Source: Chrysogorgia sp. JL179-B06
Taxonomy: Eukaryota; Cnidaria; Anthozoa; Scleralcyonacea; Chrysogorgiidae
Direction of reading: 5' to 3'
NCBI GenBank assembly: GCA_035772405.1
Contig: JAYKKM010000123.1
Coordinates: 2,162,501 to 2,226,500, forward strand
DNA length: 64,000 nt
Part shown: positions 53,825-62,498 of the stretch, piece by piece
How the letters are laid out: every line of letters begins with the position of its first letter
Position numbering within the stretch: position 1 is the stretch's first letter
Notes under the pieces: model-generated
What the model saw: only the letters and a program-made list of their open reading frames with translations
Told to the model about the DNA's origin: nothing
The model's database searches: none
Translations under genes and position numbers: made by a program

Positions 53825-55132
53825 CTACTTCAAGGTGTATTTGGTTAGTAGATAGCCAGAGACTGCTGAGAACCCTAAGACTATCGCCAGCGTTGTTGTG
53901 TCTGACTTACTTGTGGTGGTGGTGCGTGCTATTTGATTGGTCACTGTTTTCTTCACAGGTGGTACTACCAAGTTAGTCACCACGTTTTCTTGGTGGACTT
54001 TTTTAGCCACAGTCGTTGGTGGTACTACTAAGTTAGTCACCACATTTTCTTGGTGGACTTTTTTAGCCACAGTCGTTGGTGTTGTTGCATTCAAACGAGT
54101 GTTCACTCCAAATCTCATGGACTCTGTGGCAATCTTTAATAAGTTGTTGTACCCAGCGATTTTGCTCTTGAGAATCACCATATTACTTGGCATTAACCAC
54201 GTACTTGGTGACACTGCAAGATTTTGGACAACGTTGGTGTCTCTAATCGATTTATTCATGTTGAGAATCCATGTCGATACGTCATAGTTGATAACACTGT
54301 CAGAAAACAACTTGCGGAATTCTTGTTGGGTCTCTAGACTTCCTGCAGAACCACCAACGACTGATACACGCGTTCTCGCTTGCGCACCAAGTGTGGAGTA
54401 CACAAAGGACTCTATGCTTTGATTTAGATATTGCAGTCCAATGTTGGTAAAACCGTCTGACAATCGCGCAACGTATCGTTTATAATCGTTCTGAACGTCG
54501 TTGAGTGTGAAGACTCTGGATTCGCCTAAAGTGCCATCGCTTAGGACTTTACTCTGGTAGTAATGCTTTTTGGGAATCTTGGAAATCTTACCATACAATT
54601 CGGAAGCGTTAAATTCTCTACTTATTGATTTCATGGTCTCACCACCTTCCATTCTTCTGAGAAGTCTCCTAATGGTGAAGTACACATGAAATCTCATCAC
54701 ACTTGTGACCACAGGGTGAACTTCTTGTGACACTGATAAATGTTGCAACGAGACTCCACAACAGAAACTTGCACAATACGTTGCAAACACAACACGGTAG
54801 TAAGATTCGCTGTCATCCCACTCTGATTTTGTCTTTGACGTGGTGATTTGTAAGACTGGTAGCTTTGACATGAAGTAGCTACTCTGGTTAACAAAAACTT
54901 TAAAATTACTCACTGGATAATTTAACACATTTTCCGTTGGGTAGCCATCCCAAAGTCCCCAGTGGTTCTTGTGACCTTTTGGCAATGGTTGGATAGTCCC
55001 ACCACCTTGCCATATTATTGGGAACTTGCTATTGTGTAGCCACTTCCACATGTTTTTATCATTTTTGAAGGTTGCGCTGGTTATGTCTGTGCTAAGGATG
55101 TCATTGTTTCTGAAATATACGTCGACACTCAT
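53825..55132 (-). CDS. Polinton structural or membrane protein with C-terminal anchor (435 residues)
   Basis: Starts MSVDVYFRNNDILSTDITSA. The N-terminal domain has many aromatic residues (NMWKWLHNSKFPIIWQGGG, NHWGLWDGYPTENV) and a Cys cluster (YCASFCCGVS at 119-128). The C-terminal tail is Thr-rich, carries two consecutive 20-residue copies of a TTVAKKVHQENVVTNLVVPP unit (352-391), and ends with the hydrophobic helix TLAIVLGFSAVSGYLLTKY at 414-432. A large ectodomain with a C-terminal anchor suggests a virion surface or assembly protein. I do not recognise the family. It ends 2 bp before the start of the fibre-like gene. Confidence 0.65.
   Translation of the reverse strand: MSVDVYFRNNDILSTDITSATFKNDKNMWKWLHNSKFPIIWQGGGTIQPLPKGHKNHWGLWDGYPTENVLNYPVSNFKVFVNQSSYFMSKLPVLQITTSKTKSEWDDSESYYRVVFATYCASFCCGVSLQHLSVSQEVHPVVTSVMRFHVYFTIRRLLRRMEGGETMKSISREFNASELYGKISKIPKKHYYQSKVLSDGTLGESRVFTLNDVQNDYKRYVARLSDGFTNIGLQYLNQSIESFVYSTLGAQARTRVSVVGGSAGSLETQQEFRKLFSDSVINYDVSTWILNMNKSIRDTNVVQNLAVSPSTWLMPSNMVILKSKIAGYNNLLKIATESMRFGVNTRLNATTPTTVAKKVHQENVVTNLVVPPTTVAKKVHQENVVTNLVVPPVKKTVTNQIARTTTTSKSDTTTLAIVLGFSAVSGYLLTKYTLK
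53959..54078 (-). repeat. 60-bp in-frame tandem duplication in the 435-residue gene
   Basis: Two adjacent 60-bp copies (ggtggtactaccaagttagt onward) differ by only a few bases and keep the frame. Confidence 0.9.
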
Positions 55133-55176
55133 GATTTTACCATCTTGCGAAATATTTGGATCGAACTCGAATTTAC

Positions 55177-55299
55177 TTAAAGTAGCGTGGGGGTACTTTT
55201 AGCGTGGAGGTCTGCCTTCGCGTCGTGTGTGGCCTTTGATGTGTTAGCCATCGCGAGTTTGTAGTACTTTCCATAGTACTCACGAAAGGCTTTCTGCAT
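55177..55299 (-). CDS. possible 40-residue gene
   Basis: A short frame starting MQKAFREYYGKYYKLAMANT and ending STPTLL. It is basic and helix-compatible, and fills most of the gap between two divergently transcribed genes; a tataatatac box lies next to the start on the shared promoter side. It could be a real small virion protein or a chance frame. Confidence 0.35.
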   Translation of the reverse strand: MQKAFREYYGKYYKLAMANTSKATHDAKADLHAKSTPTLL

Positions 55300-55320
55300 A
55301 TAATATACTGTATGTTATAC
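55300..55320. promoter_or_regulatory. TATA-like divergent start region
   Basis: The sequence tataatatactgtatgttat sits between the minus-strand frame starting at 55299 and the plus-strand capsid gene starting at 55312 or 55321. Confidence 0.35.
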
Positions 55321-56022
55321 ATGACGCGAAAGTTGACAGTGTTCATTGAAGGTGTGGAAAAAGTTGTGTCCTTTGACAACGCGATGATGGTCATACACGA
55401 TAACCCATACATTGTGGTCAAGACAGCCACTGTGTTTTGGGACTATCATAACACAACAAATGACGACAGCATTGGGGTCTTCACGCTGGACGACTCTAGG
55501 GTTGGCTCTTTTAAAAAGATTAAAGTGGGTGAAGGATACTTTAGCTTCGACGCATTGGTCAAAGTCTTGAAACACGAGTCTAACGAGCGTAAGGTGGATC
55601 TTGAGATAGAGAAACTGACACCCACAGGCAAATGTAGGGTCAAGGTTAGTAGTTCAGCTGTGTTAGACACCCTTGGGCCTCTACTTGGTTTCGCGAAGGG
55701 TAAGGTGATTCAGAATGACTCACAGTGGCACACTAGTCCAAACGAGGTCGACATGTATAGAGGTCTAAAGTATATAGAAGTTTCGTGTGACATTGTTGAG
55801 ACGGAGAGCAACGTAGGTATTGATGGGAAGCGCAGTGATGTGATCACAACGTTACCAATACCTACCGAACAGTCTTTGAAGGGGTCAGTACAACGTCATG
55901 TGGATATTGAGTCCAAGGTGGGTATTAAAAAAGGTGTTTACTCAAGTATGACGTTTCGCGTCAAACCAAATAACGACAATCTTAAAATTGGCGCGGTGCT
56001 ATTGGAACTGTATATTGTGTGA
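55312..56022 (+). CDS. probable penton/minor capsid protein (single jelly roll)
   Basis: A 236-residue protein; translation may begin at 55312 or at the second ATG (55321). The sequence is beta-rich and soluble: TATVFWDYHNTTNDDSIGVF, GYFSFDALVKVLKH, and a C-terminal strand pair KKGVYSSMTFRVKPNNDNL, VLLELYIV. The gene lies immediately upstream of integrase and in the same block as the major capsid protein and ATPase, where Polintons usually carry the minor capsid gene. Its length fits a single jelly-roll vertex protein. The assignment is from position and composition rather than alignment. Confidence 0.6.
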   Translation: MLYMTRKLTVFIEGVEKVVSFDNAMMVIHDNPYIVVKTATVFWDYHNTTNDDSIGVFTLDDSRVGSFKKIKVGEGYFSFDALVKVLKHESNERKVDLEIEKLTPTGKCRVKVSSSAVLDTLGPLLGFAKGKVIQNDSQWHTSPNEVDMYRGLKYIEVSCDIVETESNVGIDGKRSDVITTLPIPTEQSLKGSVQRHVDIESKVGIKKGVYSSMTFRVKPNNDNLKIGAVLLELYIV

Positions 56023-56027
56023 ATTAT

Positions 56028-57131
56028 ATGGAGCTTGGTGTGGAGACAGAGCAAGGGCTGAGAGACATTTATTATAATCCCAAGACAGGGTACAGTGGCG
56101 CAGAGAGGTTGTATCAAAGTGCATTGGGAGACGGATTGAAAGTGACTAGAAAAACAGTGAAAGAATGGTTGACAGCGCAGGACACCTACACTAGGTACAA
56201 ACCTATTGTGAGAAGACATAAGTTCCGCGCGACCTTCGTTGGGTTTCTTGGTGAAGAGCTCCAAATGGACTTAGTGGACATGAGCAAGTATTCAAAACAG
56301 AACAGTGGTTATTATTGGATATTGACAGGCATTGAAATATTGAGTAGATACGCTTTTGGTATTGCAGTTTATAGAAAAGACACTAAGAACATGACTAAGG
56401 CTGTTGGAAAATTGTTGGTTGACTTTAAAGATCGGTTTGGAACCACACCTAAGTTAGCGCAATTTGACGACGGACTTGAGTTCTACAATGTTGGGGTGAA
56501 AAGTTCGCTGAAAAAACATGGTGTTGAATATTTCAGCACTAAGAGTGATAAAAAGGCTGCCGTTGTTGAGCGTTTTAATAGAAGTCTGAAGAGCATTATG
56601 TGGAAGTACTTCTATGCCCATGGAACGTACAAATGGATTAACGTTTTGGATCAGTTTGTGAGCAATTATAATAGCAATGTGAACCGCAGTATTATGATGA
56701 AGCCGAAGGATGTCGATAAGTCAAACGAAGGCGAAGTGTGGACCACTTTGTTTGGTCACCAATTTGCAGACAACCCGTTACCAAAGTTTAGAGTTGGTCA
56801 ATCGGTGAGAATTAGTAAATACAAGAGTGTGTTCACAAAGGGCTATGAAGCCAACTTCACTGAAGAGCTGTTTAAAGTGGTAAAGGTTATTCGTGGTGAT
56901 CCGAATGTGTACGAAATTGAGGACCACACCGGTGAACAGATTATTGGTAAATTTTATGAACAGGAGTTATCGCTGGTCAATAGGAAACATGGTGACGATG
57001 TGTACAGAGTTGAAAAGGTGTTGAAAAGAAAGAAAGTCAGAGGGAAGAAGATGGCGCTGGTCAAATGGTTGGGTTATGAGAGCAAACATAATTCGTGGAT
57101 ACCAGAAAGCGATATTCAAAATGTGAGCTAG
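56028..57131 (+). CDS. retroviral-type integrase with chromodomain
   Basis: The first ATG is at 56028; the frame extends upstream only through a GTG, and the previous gene stops at 56022. The protein has about 367 residues. It would insert the element and create the 6-bp duplication. The RVE core shows LQMDLVDMSK (D81), QFDDGLEFYN (D147) and AAVVERFNRSL (E181), the D,D,E triad. A small barrel-like region follows (FRVGQSVRISKYKSVFTKGY), then a chromodomain (YRVEKVLKRKK, ALVKWLGYESKHNSWIPESD), which may steer integration to modified chromatin. The end of this gene is duplicated as a relic at 58104-58143. Confidence 0.93.
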   Translation: MELGVETEQGLRDIYYNPKTGYSGAERLYQSALGDGLKVTRKTVKEWLTAQDTYTRYKPIVRRHKFRATFVGFLGEELQMDLVDMSKYSKQNSGYYWILTGIEILSRYAFGIAVYRKDTKNMTKAVGKLLVDFKDRFGTTPKLAQFDDGLEFYNVGVKSSLKKHGVEYFSTKSDKKAAVVERFNRSLKSIMWKYFYAHGTYKWINVLDQFVSNYNSNVNRSIMMKPKDVDKSNEGEVWTTLFGHQFADNPLPKFRVGQSVRISKYKSVFTKGYEANFTEELFKVVKVIRGDPNVYEIEDHTGEQIIGKFYEQELSLVNRKHGDDVYRVEKVLKRKKVRGKKMALVKWLGYESKHNSWIPESDIQNVS

Positions 57132-57137
57132 TGTAAT

Positions 57138-58091
57138 ATGGCTGAAGGTGGCTTCTACGACCTTGAGATGGAAAGATCTGACGAATACAAAGATGTCACT
57201 GACGACGAACTAAAGTATAGTCTCGAAAAAGCCACTCAAGATCGCAGACTAGCTCGGGACGATCCAAACGTCACAGTCGATGAGAAAATTAGACTAATTA
57301 GAGTGGAGAGTGGACTGAGGCGTGAACGTGATGTAAGATTTCGTCAACACATGAAGGAGGATTTTAACGATATTACGACGCGGGTTAACGACTACGTAAA
57401 AGATCGTGAAGACGTCGCGAGGAGTGCGCCATTGTTAGATACCACGCGCGTGGAGCACATCGACATATTTGGACTAATGCCAATCGAGAACCGTGGGTTG
57501 AGTAGGGCGCTCAACCCAAGCGAGAGCGTGACGCGTGAATCAAGAATAGGTGACACTGGTACACTACAAATAGAGGCGGACTATTTTCAAGACTTGATAA
57601 ATGAAATGCATGAAAGAATAGCAGAGCTTGAGGGAAAAAAAAACCTCGCGTTCACGGAGAACGAAGAGCTACTCGATCTACGCGAGAGAACGATTGGACT
57701 TAAAAAGGCTAGAGACATGATTATTGAACAGCGACAAATAGAAGAGGTTAGAGAGCGACAAGAGATCGATATTAACAGATTGCAGAAGTTTAAGAAATGG
57801 GCTAGAGAAAATATGGTTGGGGTGAGTGCTTTAGCGATTTCAGTAGCTGCGATTATAACAACTATTATTGTCGCTGGGAGGTCTAATGCTATGAAAGGCG
57901 CTATGGTCACGAGGTCGTTCGCACAGGCTGTTAAAAACGCGATAACGAAGATGGGTCCGTGGGCTGTTGGATTGGCGAACTTAGTTTATGACGCGCTGGT
58001 GACAGGCGCAAAGGGCCTCGCTTGGTTAGCTCAAAATCTGTGGGTGTTCGCGGTGACATTCGCGTGGCTTGCGTACAATTATCTAAATTAA
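57138..58091 (+). CDS. Polinton protein with coiled-coil arm and hydrophobic C-terminal domain (copy 1)
   Basis: A 317-residue protein. It begins MAEGGFYDLEMERSDEYKDV, is highly charged and helical through about residue 220, then has hydrophobic segments VGVSALAISVAAIITTIIVA, MGPWAVGLANLVYDALV and GLAWLAQNLWVFAVTFAWLA. The C-terminal domain is nearly the same as in the next gene. The DIFGLMPIENRGLSRALNPS segment near residue 115 also has a counterpart there. A membrane-interacting minor virion protein is plausible; I recognise the family only as Polinton-typical. It starts 6 bp after integrase. Confidence 0.75.
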   Translation: MAEGGFYDLEMERSDEYKDVTDDELKYSLEKATQDRRLARDDPNVTVDEKIRLIRVESGLRRERDVRFRQHMKEDFNDITTRVNDYVKDREDVARSAPLLDTTRVEHIDIFGLMPIENRGLSRALNPSESVTRESRIGDTGTLQIEADYFQDLINEMHERIAELEGKKNLAFTENEELLDLRERTIGLKKARDMIIEQRQIEEVRERQEIDINRLQKFKKWARENMVGVSALAISVAAIITTIIVAGRSNAMKGAMVTRSFAQAVKNAITKMGPWAVGLANLVYDALVTGAKGLAWLAQNLWVFAVTFAWLAYNYLN

Positions 58092-58103
58092 AAGCGAACG
58101 TGA

Positions 58104-58143
58104 CTTATGGACACCAGAAAGTGACGTTCAAAATGTGAGCTAA
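58104..58143 (+). pseudogene. relic of integrase 3' end between the duplicated genes
   Basis: The bases tggacaccagaaagtgacgt and onward to gtgagctaatgtaat match the last codons, stop and spacer of the integrase gene at 57099-57137 with only a few changes. They show that the tandem duplication that produced copies 1 and 2 began inside the integrase gene. Confidence 0.85.
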
Positions 58144-58149
58144 TGTAAT

Positions 58150-59547
58150 ATGGCTAAAGATGGGAAAGTCTTCGACGAGATTGAGATGGATAACCTTGCT
58201 AGAGCTTACACTGACGACCAAATAGACGTCGAACTTGAAAGCGCCACTCAAGCTTACAACTTACTTGATGATAAGTACCCCAGCGGTGACATGCCACACG
58301 TCGAACGTGTCGAGTACGATAAATTGTCTGAGAGAGTAGACAGATTTCAGGACGAGCAAGAGAGAAGGTTTCGAGAAAAAGAGACGTCGTTCATTGACAC
58401 TGACGATGGTAAGACGGTGACAGTAGGGGGGACTAACACAAAGGTCCCAGCGGTGGAGTTCGTCGAGCAGGAGTCATATGGTGACGTCAATGACACAAGT
58501 TTCGATATGTCTTTCGAAAAGTCGAGCGAAATTGAGAGGAGACTTGGTGAACTAAAAGCACACAACAAAGAGGTGATAAAAAATCAAGTAAAAAGAATCA
58601 AGCTAATAGATAGGAAAATACGTAAGTTGTATAAAAAAAGACTCAGTCATGATAACGCATCAAGGAGCGTAGTCAACAGGTCACAGGTTACGAAATCGGG
58701 GTCCATTCTTTTCAAACCGATAAACAAAGATGGCAAACAAGGGGCACCCAAACGAGTTCTAATACCTAGGAAAAAAAGTATGATCTTTAGTAAAGATGCG
58801 AGTAGTAAAAACGCGATCGAGCAGTTCAAACAGCTAGTTGATCAAATCCCTGAGAGTGCGGAAACAACAGCCGTCACAACAGAAGTAATCCCAGATGACT
58901 TCCCAGTAATTGGAACAAAAGTGGACTCTGTCGACATACGTGGGTTAACACCAAACGAAAACCGCGAACTGGATGGTGTGGTTAATCCAAGCGATAGTGT
59001 GGTGCCTGAGTCAAGAACGGGTGAAGATGGCGCACTGCAAGCGCAGGCAGACCACTTTCAAGAAACGATAAATACAACATCAGACGAACTAGATGGTGAA
59101 GACAATGAAAGCGTCGCCTTTGAATTGACAGAGCGTATTGTAGGGCTTGAAGAAGCGCGAGACAGAACCCTAAGACAGCGCGAGCTTGAAGAAGTTAGAG
59201 AGCAGCAGGAAGTCGACATTGACAGGTTTCAGAGATTCAAGGAATGGGCTAAAGAAAATATGGTTGGGTTGAGCGCTGTGGCAATTTCAGTGGCTGGAAT
59301 TATAACAACTGTTATTATCGCTGGTAGGTCTGCCGTTATGAGAGGTGCTATGGCTACAAAGTCATTCGCACAGGCTGTTAAGAACGCAATCACGAAGATG
59401 GGTCCATGGGCTGTTGGGTTGGCTAATTTAGTTTACAATATGTTGACGTTGGGTGCAAAGGGTCTCGCATGGTTGGCTCAAAATCTGTGGGTACTCGCGG
59501 TGATATTTGCGTGGTTTGTTTATGATTATTACAAGCTAAAACGGTAG
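58150..59547 (+). CDS. Polinton protein with hydrophobic C-terminal domain (copy 2)
   Basis: A 465-residue paralogue of the preceding gene. It shares the N-terminal plan (MAKDGKVFDEIEMDNLARAY), the middle motif (DSVDIRGLTPNENRELDGVV) and almost the whole C-terminus (KEWAKENMVGLSAVAISVAG, MGPWAVGLANLVYNMLTLGA, LAWLAQNLWVLAVIFAWFVY). Between them is about 150 residues of extra, Lys/Arg- and Ser-rich sequence (KNQVKRIKLIDRKIRKLYKK, KRVLIPRKKSMIF) absent in copy 1. The basic insert could bind DNA, so the copies may have split tasks, one membrane-facing and one genome-facing. That division is inference. Confidence 0.75.
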   Translation: MAKDGKVFDEIEMDNLARAYTDDQIDVELESATQAYNLLDDKYPSGDMPHVERVEYDKLSERVDRFQDEQERRFREKETSFIDTDDGKTVTVGGTNTKVPAVEFVEQESYGDVNDTSFDMSFEKSSEIERRLGELKAHNKEVIKNQVKRIKLIDRKIRKLYKKRLSHDNASRSVVNRSQVTKSGSILFKPINKDGKQGAPKRVLIPRKKSMIFSKDASSKNAIEQFKQLVDQIPESAETTAVTTEVIPDDFPVIGTKVDSVDIRGLTPNENRELDGVVNPSDSVVPESRTGEDGALQAQADHFQETINTTSDELDGEDNESVAFELTERIVGLEEARDRTLRQRELEEVREQQEVDIDRFQRFKEWAKENMVGLSAVAISVAGIITTVIIAGRSAVMRGAMATKSFAQAVKNAITKMGPWAVGLANLVYNMLTLGAKGLAWLAQNLWVLAVIFAWFVYDYYKLKR

Positions 59548-59569
59548 CGATAAAACATATGTAAAGTAT

Positions 59570-60808
59570 ATGAACGCCACGTCAGCAGAGTTGAGTCCCG
59601 GTTTTAGACGAGCGACCATGGGTGTCATAAAAGGGGTGAGAACGCAGCATGTGATCACGTTGAACCCTAATAAAGTCAGTCCTGGCGAGGAACTTTACAT
59701 TGACATACCGAAGCTTAAGGTTAGTAGCTGTTTGGTGCCTGGATCGTTGGGTCTAGTGTTCGACTTTAAGAATGCAAACGCCAAAAGCTGGTTCTTGAAC
59801 AATGTGAGCAAGTTGTTGGTTGAGAAACTTGTTGTGAGACTAGCTGGAGAAGCTGTGTATGACAACAGTGGGGAAAATTACACTGGTGTTTATCGCGACC
59901 TTTGGGAGAGTGTTACTGCGCGAGACCAAATGATTGACTATGGTATTGGTGGTGAGAACTTGAGAAAGTTAATTTCTAAGGATGACAGTGGTGCGACGAG
60001 TGGGAACGTCGCTAAAGTTAGTGACGCGTTGATGTTTGGTGTGATTGGGACGAAGCAGCGGATTAAGCTTGGTAAAATCATGAACGACCATGGGTTGTAC
60101 GCTCCTTTTAGCATGAACAACAACTTGCAGTATGTGATCACACTTCCGAAGGCCACAGACATCATGGTGGCGCAATCCGGTAGCGCTGTGGGCGGATACA
60201 CTCTGGAGAACCTCGAGCTTGAGTATGAGACGATTGATAACCAGGAGCTCGCTGACGAAATAGCGTCGGGCTATGCAAGTGGTCGTAGTTTGTCATATGA
60301 GCATGTTACATTGATGAAAACCACCGAATGGGATAAAGGTACGACCATTGTGAATGAGAATGTTAATCTTCCAAGAAAAAGCATGAAGGCAATTGTGTTG
60401 CTATTCACGAATAAGGCGCGAACAGACAGTGAGGAGTTTCTTTATCCAAATATCGAGAGTGTTAGAGTCACAATCGAAGGCGTGCCAAATAGTGTGTACT
60501 CACAAGGCATCCCAAAGTCGAAGTTCTATGCAGAAGCGAAGCGACTGTTTGGGTTGGGTGAAGAACACGCTCAGTTCATGACCATACAGAAATTCTATAA
60601 AGATGGCTTTGCGTTAGTCATCGACTTGAGGAGCGTTCAAGATAATCGCAATGTCGCCACTGGCAAGAACATTGTAAACACACAATCCGGTGTGCTTCTT
60701 GAGATCACTAAGAAAGCGACGACTGCAAATGTCATGTGTAGGGTGTTTGTGATAAGTGATGGGTTGGTCAACTTTATGAACAATGGGTTGCAATCAATCC
60801 AGTATTAA
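59570..60808 (+). CDS. major capsid protein (double jelly roll)
   Basis: A 412-residue protein. It has the Polinton hexon pattern: a beta-rich first half with GVIKGVRTQHVITLNPNKV, KLLVEKLVVRLAGEAVYDN and LYAPFSMNNNLQYVITLPKA, a mid-linker YEHVTLMKTTEWDKGTTIVN, and a second half VRVTIEGVPNSVYSQGIPKS with KFYAEAKRLFG, ending VFVISDGLVNFMNNGLQ. It would build the icosahedral shell as a trimeric capsomer. It lies directly upstream of the packaging ATPase, the usual pairing. A full-length open frame suggests that the element can still form particles. Confidence 0.88.
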   Translation: MNATSAELSPGFRRATMGVIKGVRTQHVITLNPNKVSPGEELYIDIPKLKVSSCLVPGSLGLVFDFKNANAKSWFLNNVSKLLVEKLVVRLAGEAVYDNSGENYTGVYRDLWESVTARDQMIDYGIGGENLRKLISKDDSGATSGNVAKVSDALMFGVIGTKQRIKLGKIMNDHGLYAPFSMNNNLQYVITLPKATDIMVAQSGSAVGGYTLENLELEYETIDNQELADEIASGYASGRSLSYEHVTLMKTTEWDKGTTIVNENVNLPRKSMKAIVLLFTNKARTDSEEFLYPNIESVRVTIEGVPNSVYSQGIPKSKFYAEAKRLFGLGEEHAQFMTIQKFYKDGFALVIDLRSVQDNRNVATGKNIVNTQSGVLLEITKKATTANVMCRVFVISDGLVNFMNNGLQSIQY

Positions 60809-60823
60809 ATCAAGCGTGAGTTA

Positions 60824-61423
60824 ATGGAGACTCCGTTTAATATGTTAATTGTTGGTATGACAGCTTGTGGTAAGACGCATTATTTGCTGGAAACATTGGA
60901 ATCTGAGTACTTTAGTAAATTTGACTACATTGTGTTGATTTGTCCTACTTTCGAGTGGAACAAAGCGTACCAAGATTGGAAATATGTGCGCGACCCCGAC
61001 GTGTTAGCGATAGACTGTGCGCAGGATAGTGTCGACACTGTTCTCAAGTGTGTAACAAATGTTTTTAAAGGCACTAACACTCTGATTGTGTTGGACGACT
61101 GTGCAAGTGGGCAGGACGTCAAGAATAGGACTAGTCAATTAGTCAACTTAGCTTTTAGTGCGCGACATTTTATGTTGAGCGTCATTGTCATCACACAACA
61201 ATTGACGTCAATCGCAAAACCGTACAGAGAAAATATTAGTAAGCTCGTTTGCTTTTACTGCCCAAGTAGGAGTGACATGAAGGTCGTTATCGACGATTAC
61301 CTTGGAAACATTAGCAGAGAAAAATCGTCGGCGATTGCGACTGCATTAAAAAATAATAAGTACGCTAGACTAGAAATCTCACTGCGCTATCCATACAGTC
61401 ACGAAGTTGTTATTCCGCAATAA
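60824..61423 (+). CDS. genome-packaging ATPase (FtsK/HerA type)
   Basis: A 199-residue protein. The Walker A loop is GMTACGKTH (about 11-19), Walker B is TLIVLDDCAS (86-95), and a sensor-like segment VIVITQQLTS lies at 125-134. These match the adenovirus/PRD1-lineage packaging ATPases that translocate the genome into the capsid. It is intact, 15 bp after the capsid gene and 3 bp before the last gene of the block. Confidence 0.93.
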   Translation: METPFNMLIVGMTACGKTHYLLETLESEYFSKFDYIVLICPTFEWNKAYQDWKYVRDPDVLAIDCAQDSVDTVLKCVTNVFKGTNTLIVLDDCASGQDVKNRTSQLVNLAFSARHFMLSVIVITQQLTSIAKPYRENISKLVCFYCPSRSDMKVVIDDYLGNISREKSSAIATALKNNKYARLEISLRYPYSHEVVIPQ

Positions 61424-61426
61424 AAT

Positions 61427-61939
61427 ATGGGTATAAGTAATAGCGTGATGGTAAAACGCAAAAGTGGGGAAAATCCTACGATTGAGGAATTAGTTGAGGA
61501 GACCGATGACACCTCAACTGTGGAAGACAACGTCGACGTTAGGAGATCCGAACTAATTAGACTGTCCGGTGACGGTGTGGTGAGTCAGTCCGAAGCGTAC
61601 ATTAAAAAAGCGTCCGCAAAAGTTATTGATAAGATATGGCGCCAATACGAGTTGAAGAGAATGGAGATCGCAAACGCTTTTCTCACCGACTTGCTAATCA
61701 GCAAATTCGCCAGCTTACTAGATGGGTTGAACGCCATTGAGAACCCCGACGAACTAAATGACGAGTTGCAAAAAGACCCGTTACTAAAGAAAGACGTTGA
61801 GAGCATCGTCGCGGTTGTGACACCATACGTGCCTTTCTTGGGCTTGTTGTCTGGAGGAATTATAACGTCAAAACACGTGTACGATCACCATTTTAAAAGT
61901 GAGGCAACAAACGCTGAAAATAGTGAACAAACGGACTAA
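61427..61939 (+). CDS. terminal Polinton protein with N-myristoylation signal, partly inside the TIR
   Basis: A 170-residue protein starting MGISNSVMVKRKSG; Gly2 with Ser at 4 and 6 fits an acylation signal. It has an acidic stretch (EELVEETDDTSTVEDNVD), a helical middle (KVIDKIWRQYELKRMEIANA) and a hydrophobic segment VTPYVPFLGLLSGGIIT near residue 135-150. The C-terminal half lies within the right TIR, and its decayed mirror is at 44563-44819. A membrane-associated late protein is plausible. Confidence 0.7.
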   Translation: MGISNSVMVKRKSGENPTIEELVEETDDTSTVEDNVDVRRSELIRLSGDGVVSQSEAYIKKASAKVIDKIWRQYELKRMEIANAFLTDLLISKFASLLDGLNAIENPDELNDELQKDPLLKKDVESIVAVVTPYVPFLGLLSGGIITSKHVYDHHFKSEATNAENSEQTD

Positions 61940-62024
61940 TCAATTATTAACAGGTGGCAATGACCTAATTTGCATAACAGGTGGCAATTTTATCACGCGT
62001 GAGACACTTTTACGATACATAAAT

Positions 62025-62245
62025 TTGTAAAAATGTTTAAACGACTATTTTTTTAAATGTGATTTGACAAATTTGTGAAAATGTTGAAACGACTATTTTT
62101 TAAATGTGATTTGACAAATTTGTGAAAATGTTGAAACGATTATTTTTTAAATGTGATTTGACAAATTTGTGAAAATGTTGAAACGACTATTTTTTAAATG
62201 TGATTCGACAAATTTTATGAAAATGTTGAAATGACACTCTCTATT
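62025..62245. repeat. tandem repeats of about 47 bp inside the right Polinton TIR
   Basis: Inverted copy of the array at 44285-44505. Confidence 0.8.
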
Positions 62246-62498
62246 TTTTAATATGTGAGAGTGGGCTCGTACCACATTTTATTTTTTTAACACGCGAAAA
62301 TGTTGAAATGACACTTTCTATTTTTTCCTAAATGTAATTTGTGAGAATTTTGAAACGACACTTTCTATTTTTTAAATGTGGCCGAAATGGTGTCAAATTT
62401 AGCATAAACTTGGTATTGTTTCGCTAGTCTCGCGTGTGTTTGACATCAATTTAGTAGAAAACGTGCGAAGGGTGTCTAGATTGACTAACGATCGCTGT

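Noticed and set aside
56019..56027. Integrase start at 56019
   Set aside because: The codon there is GTG; the first ATG, suited to a eukaryotic host, is at 56028.
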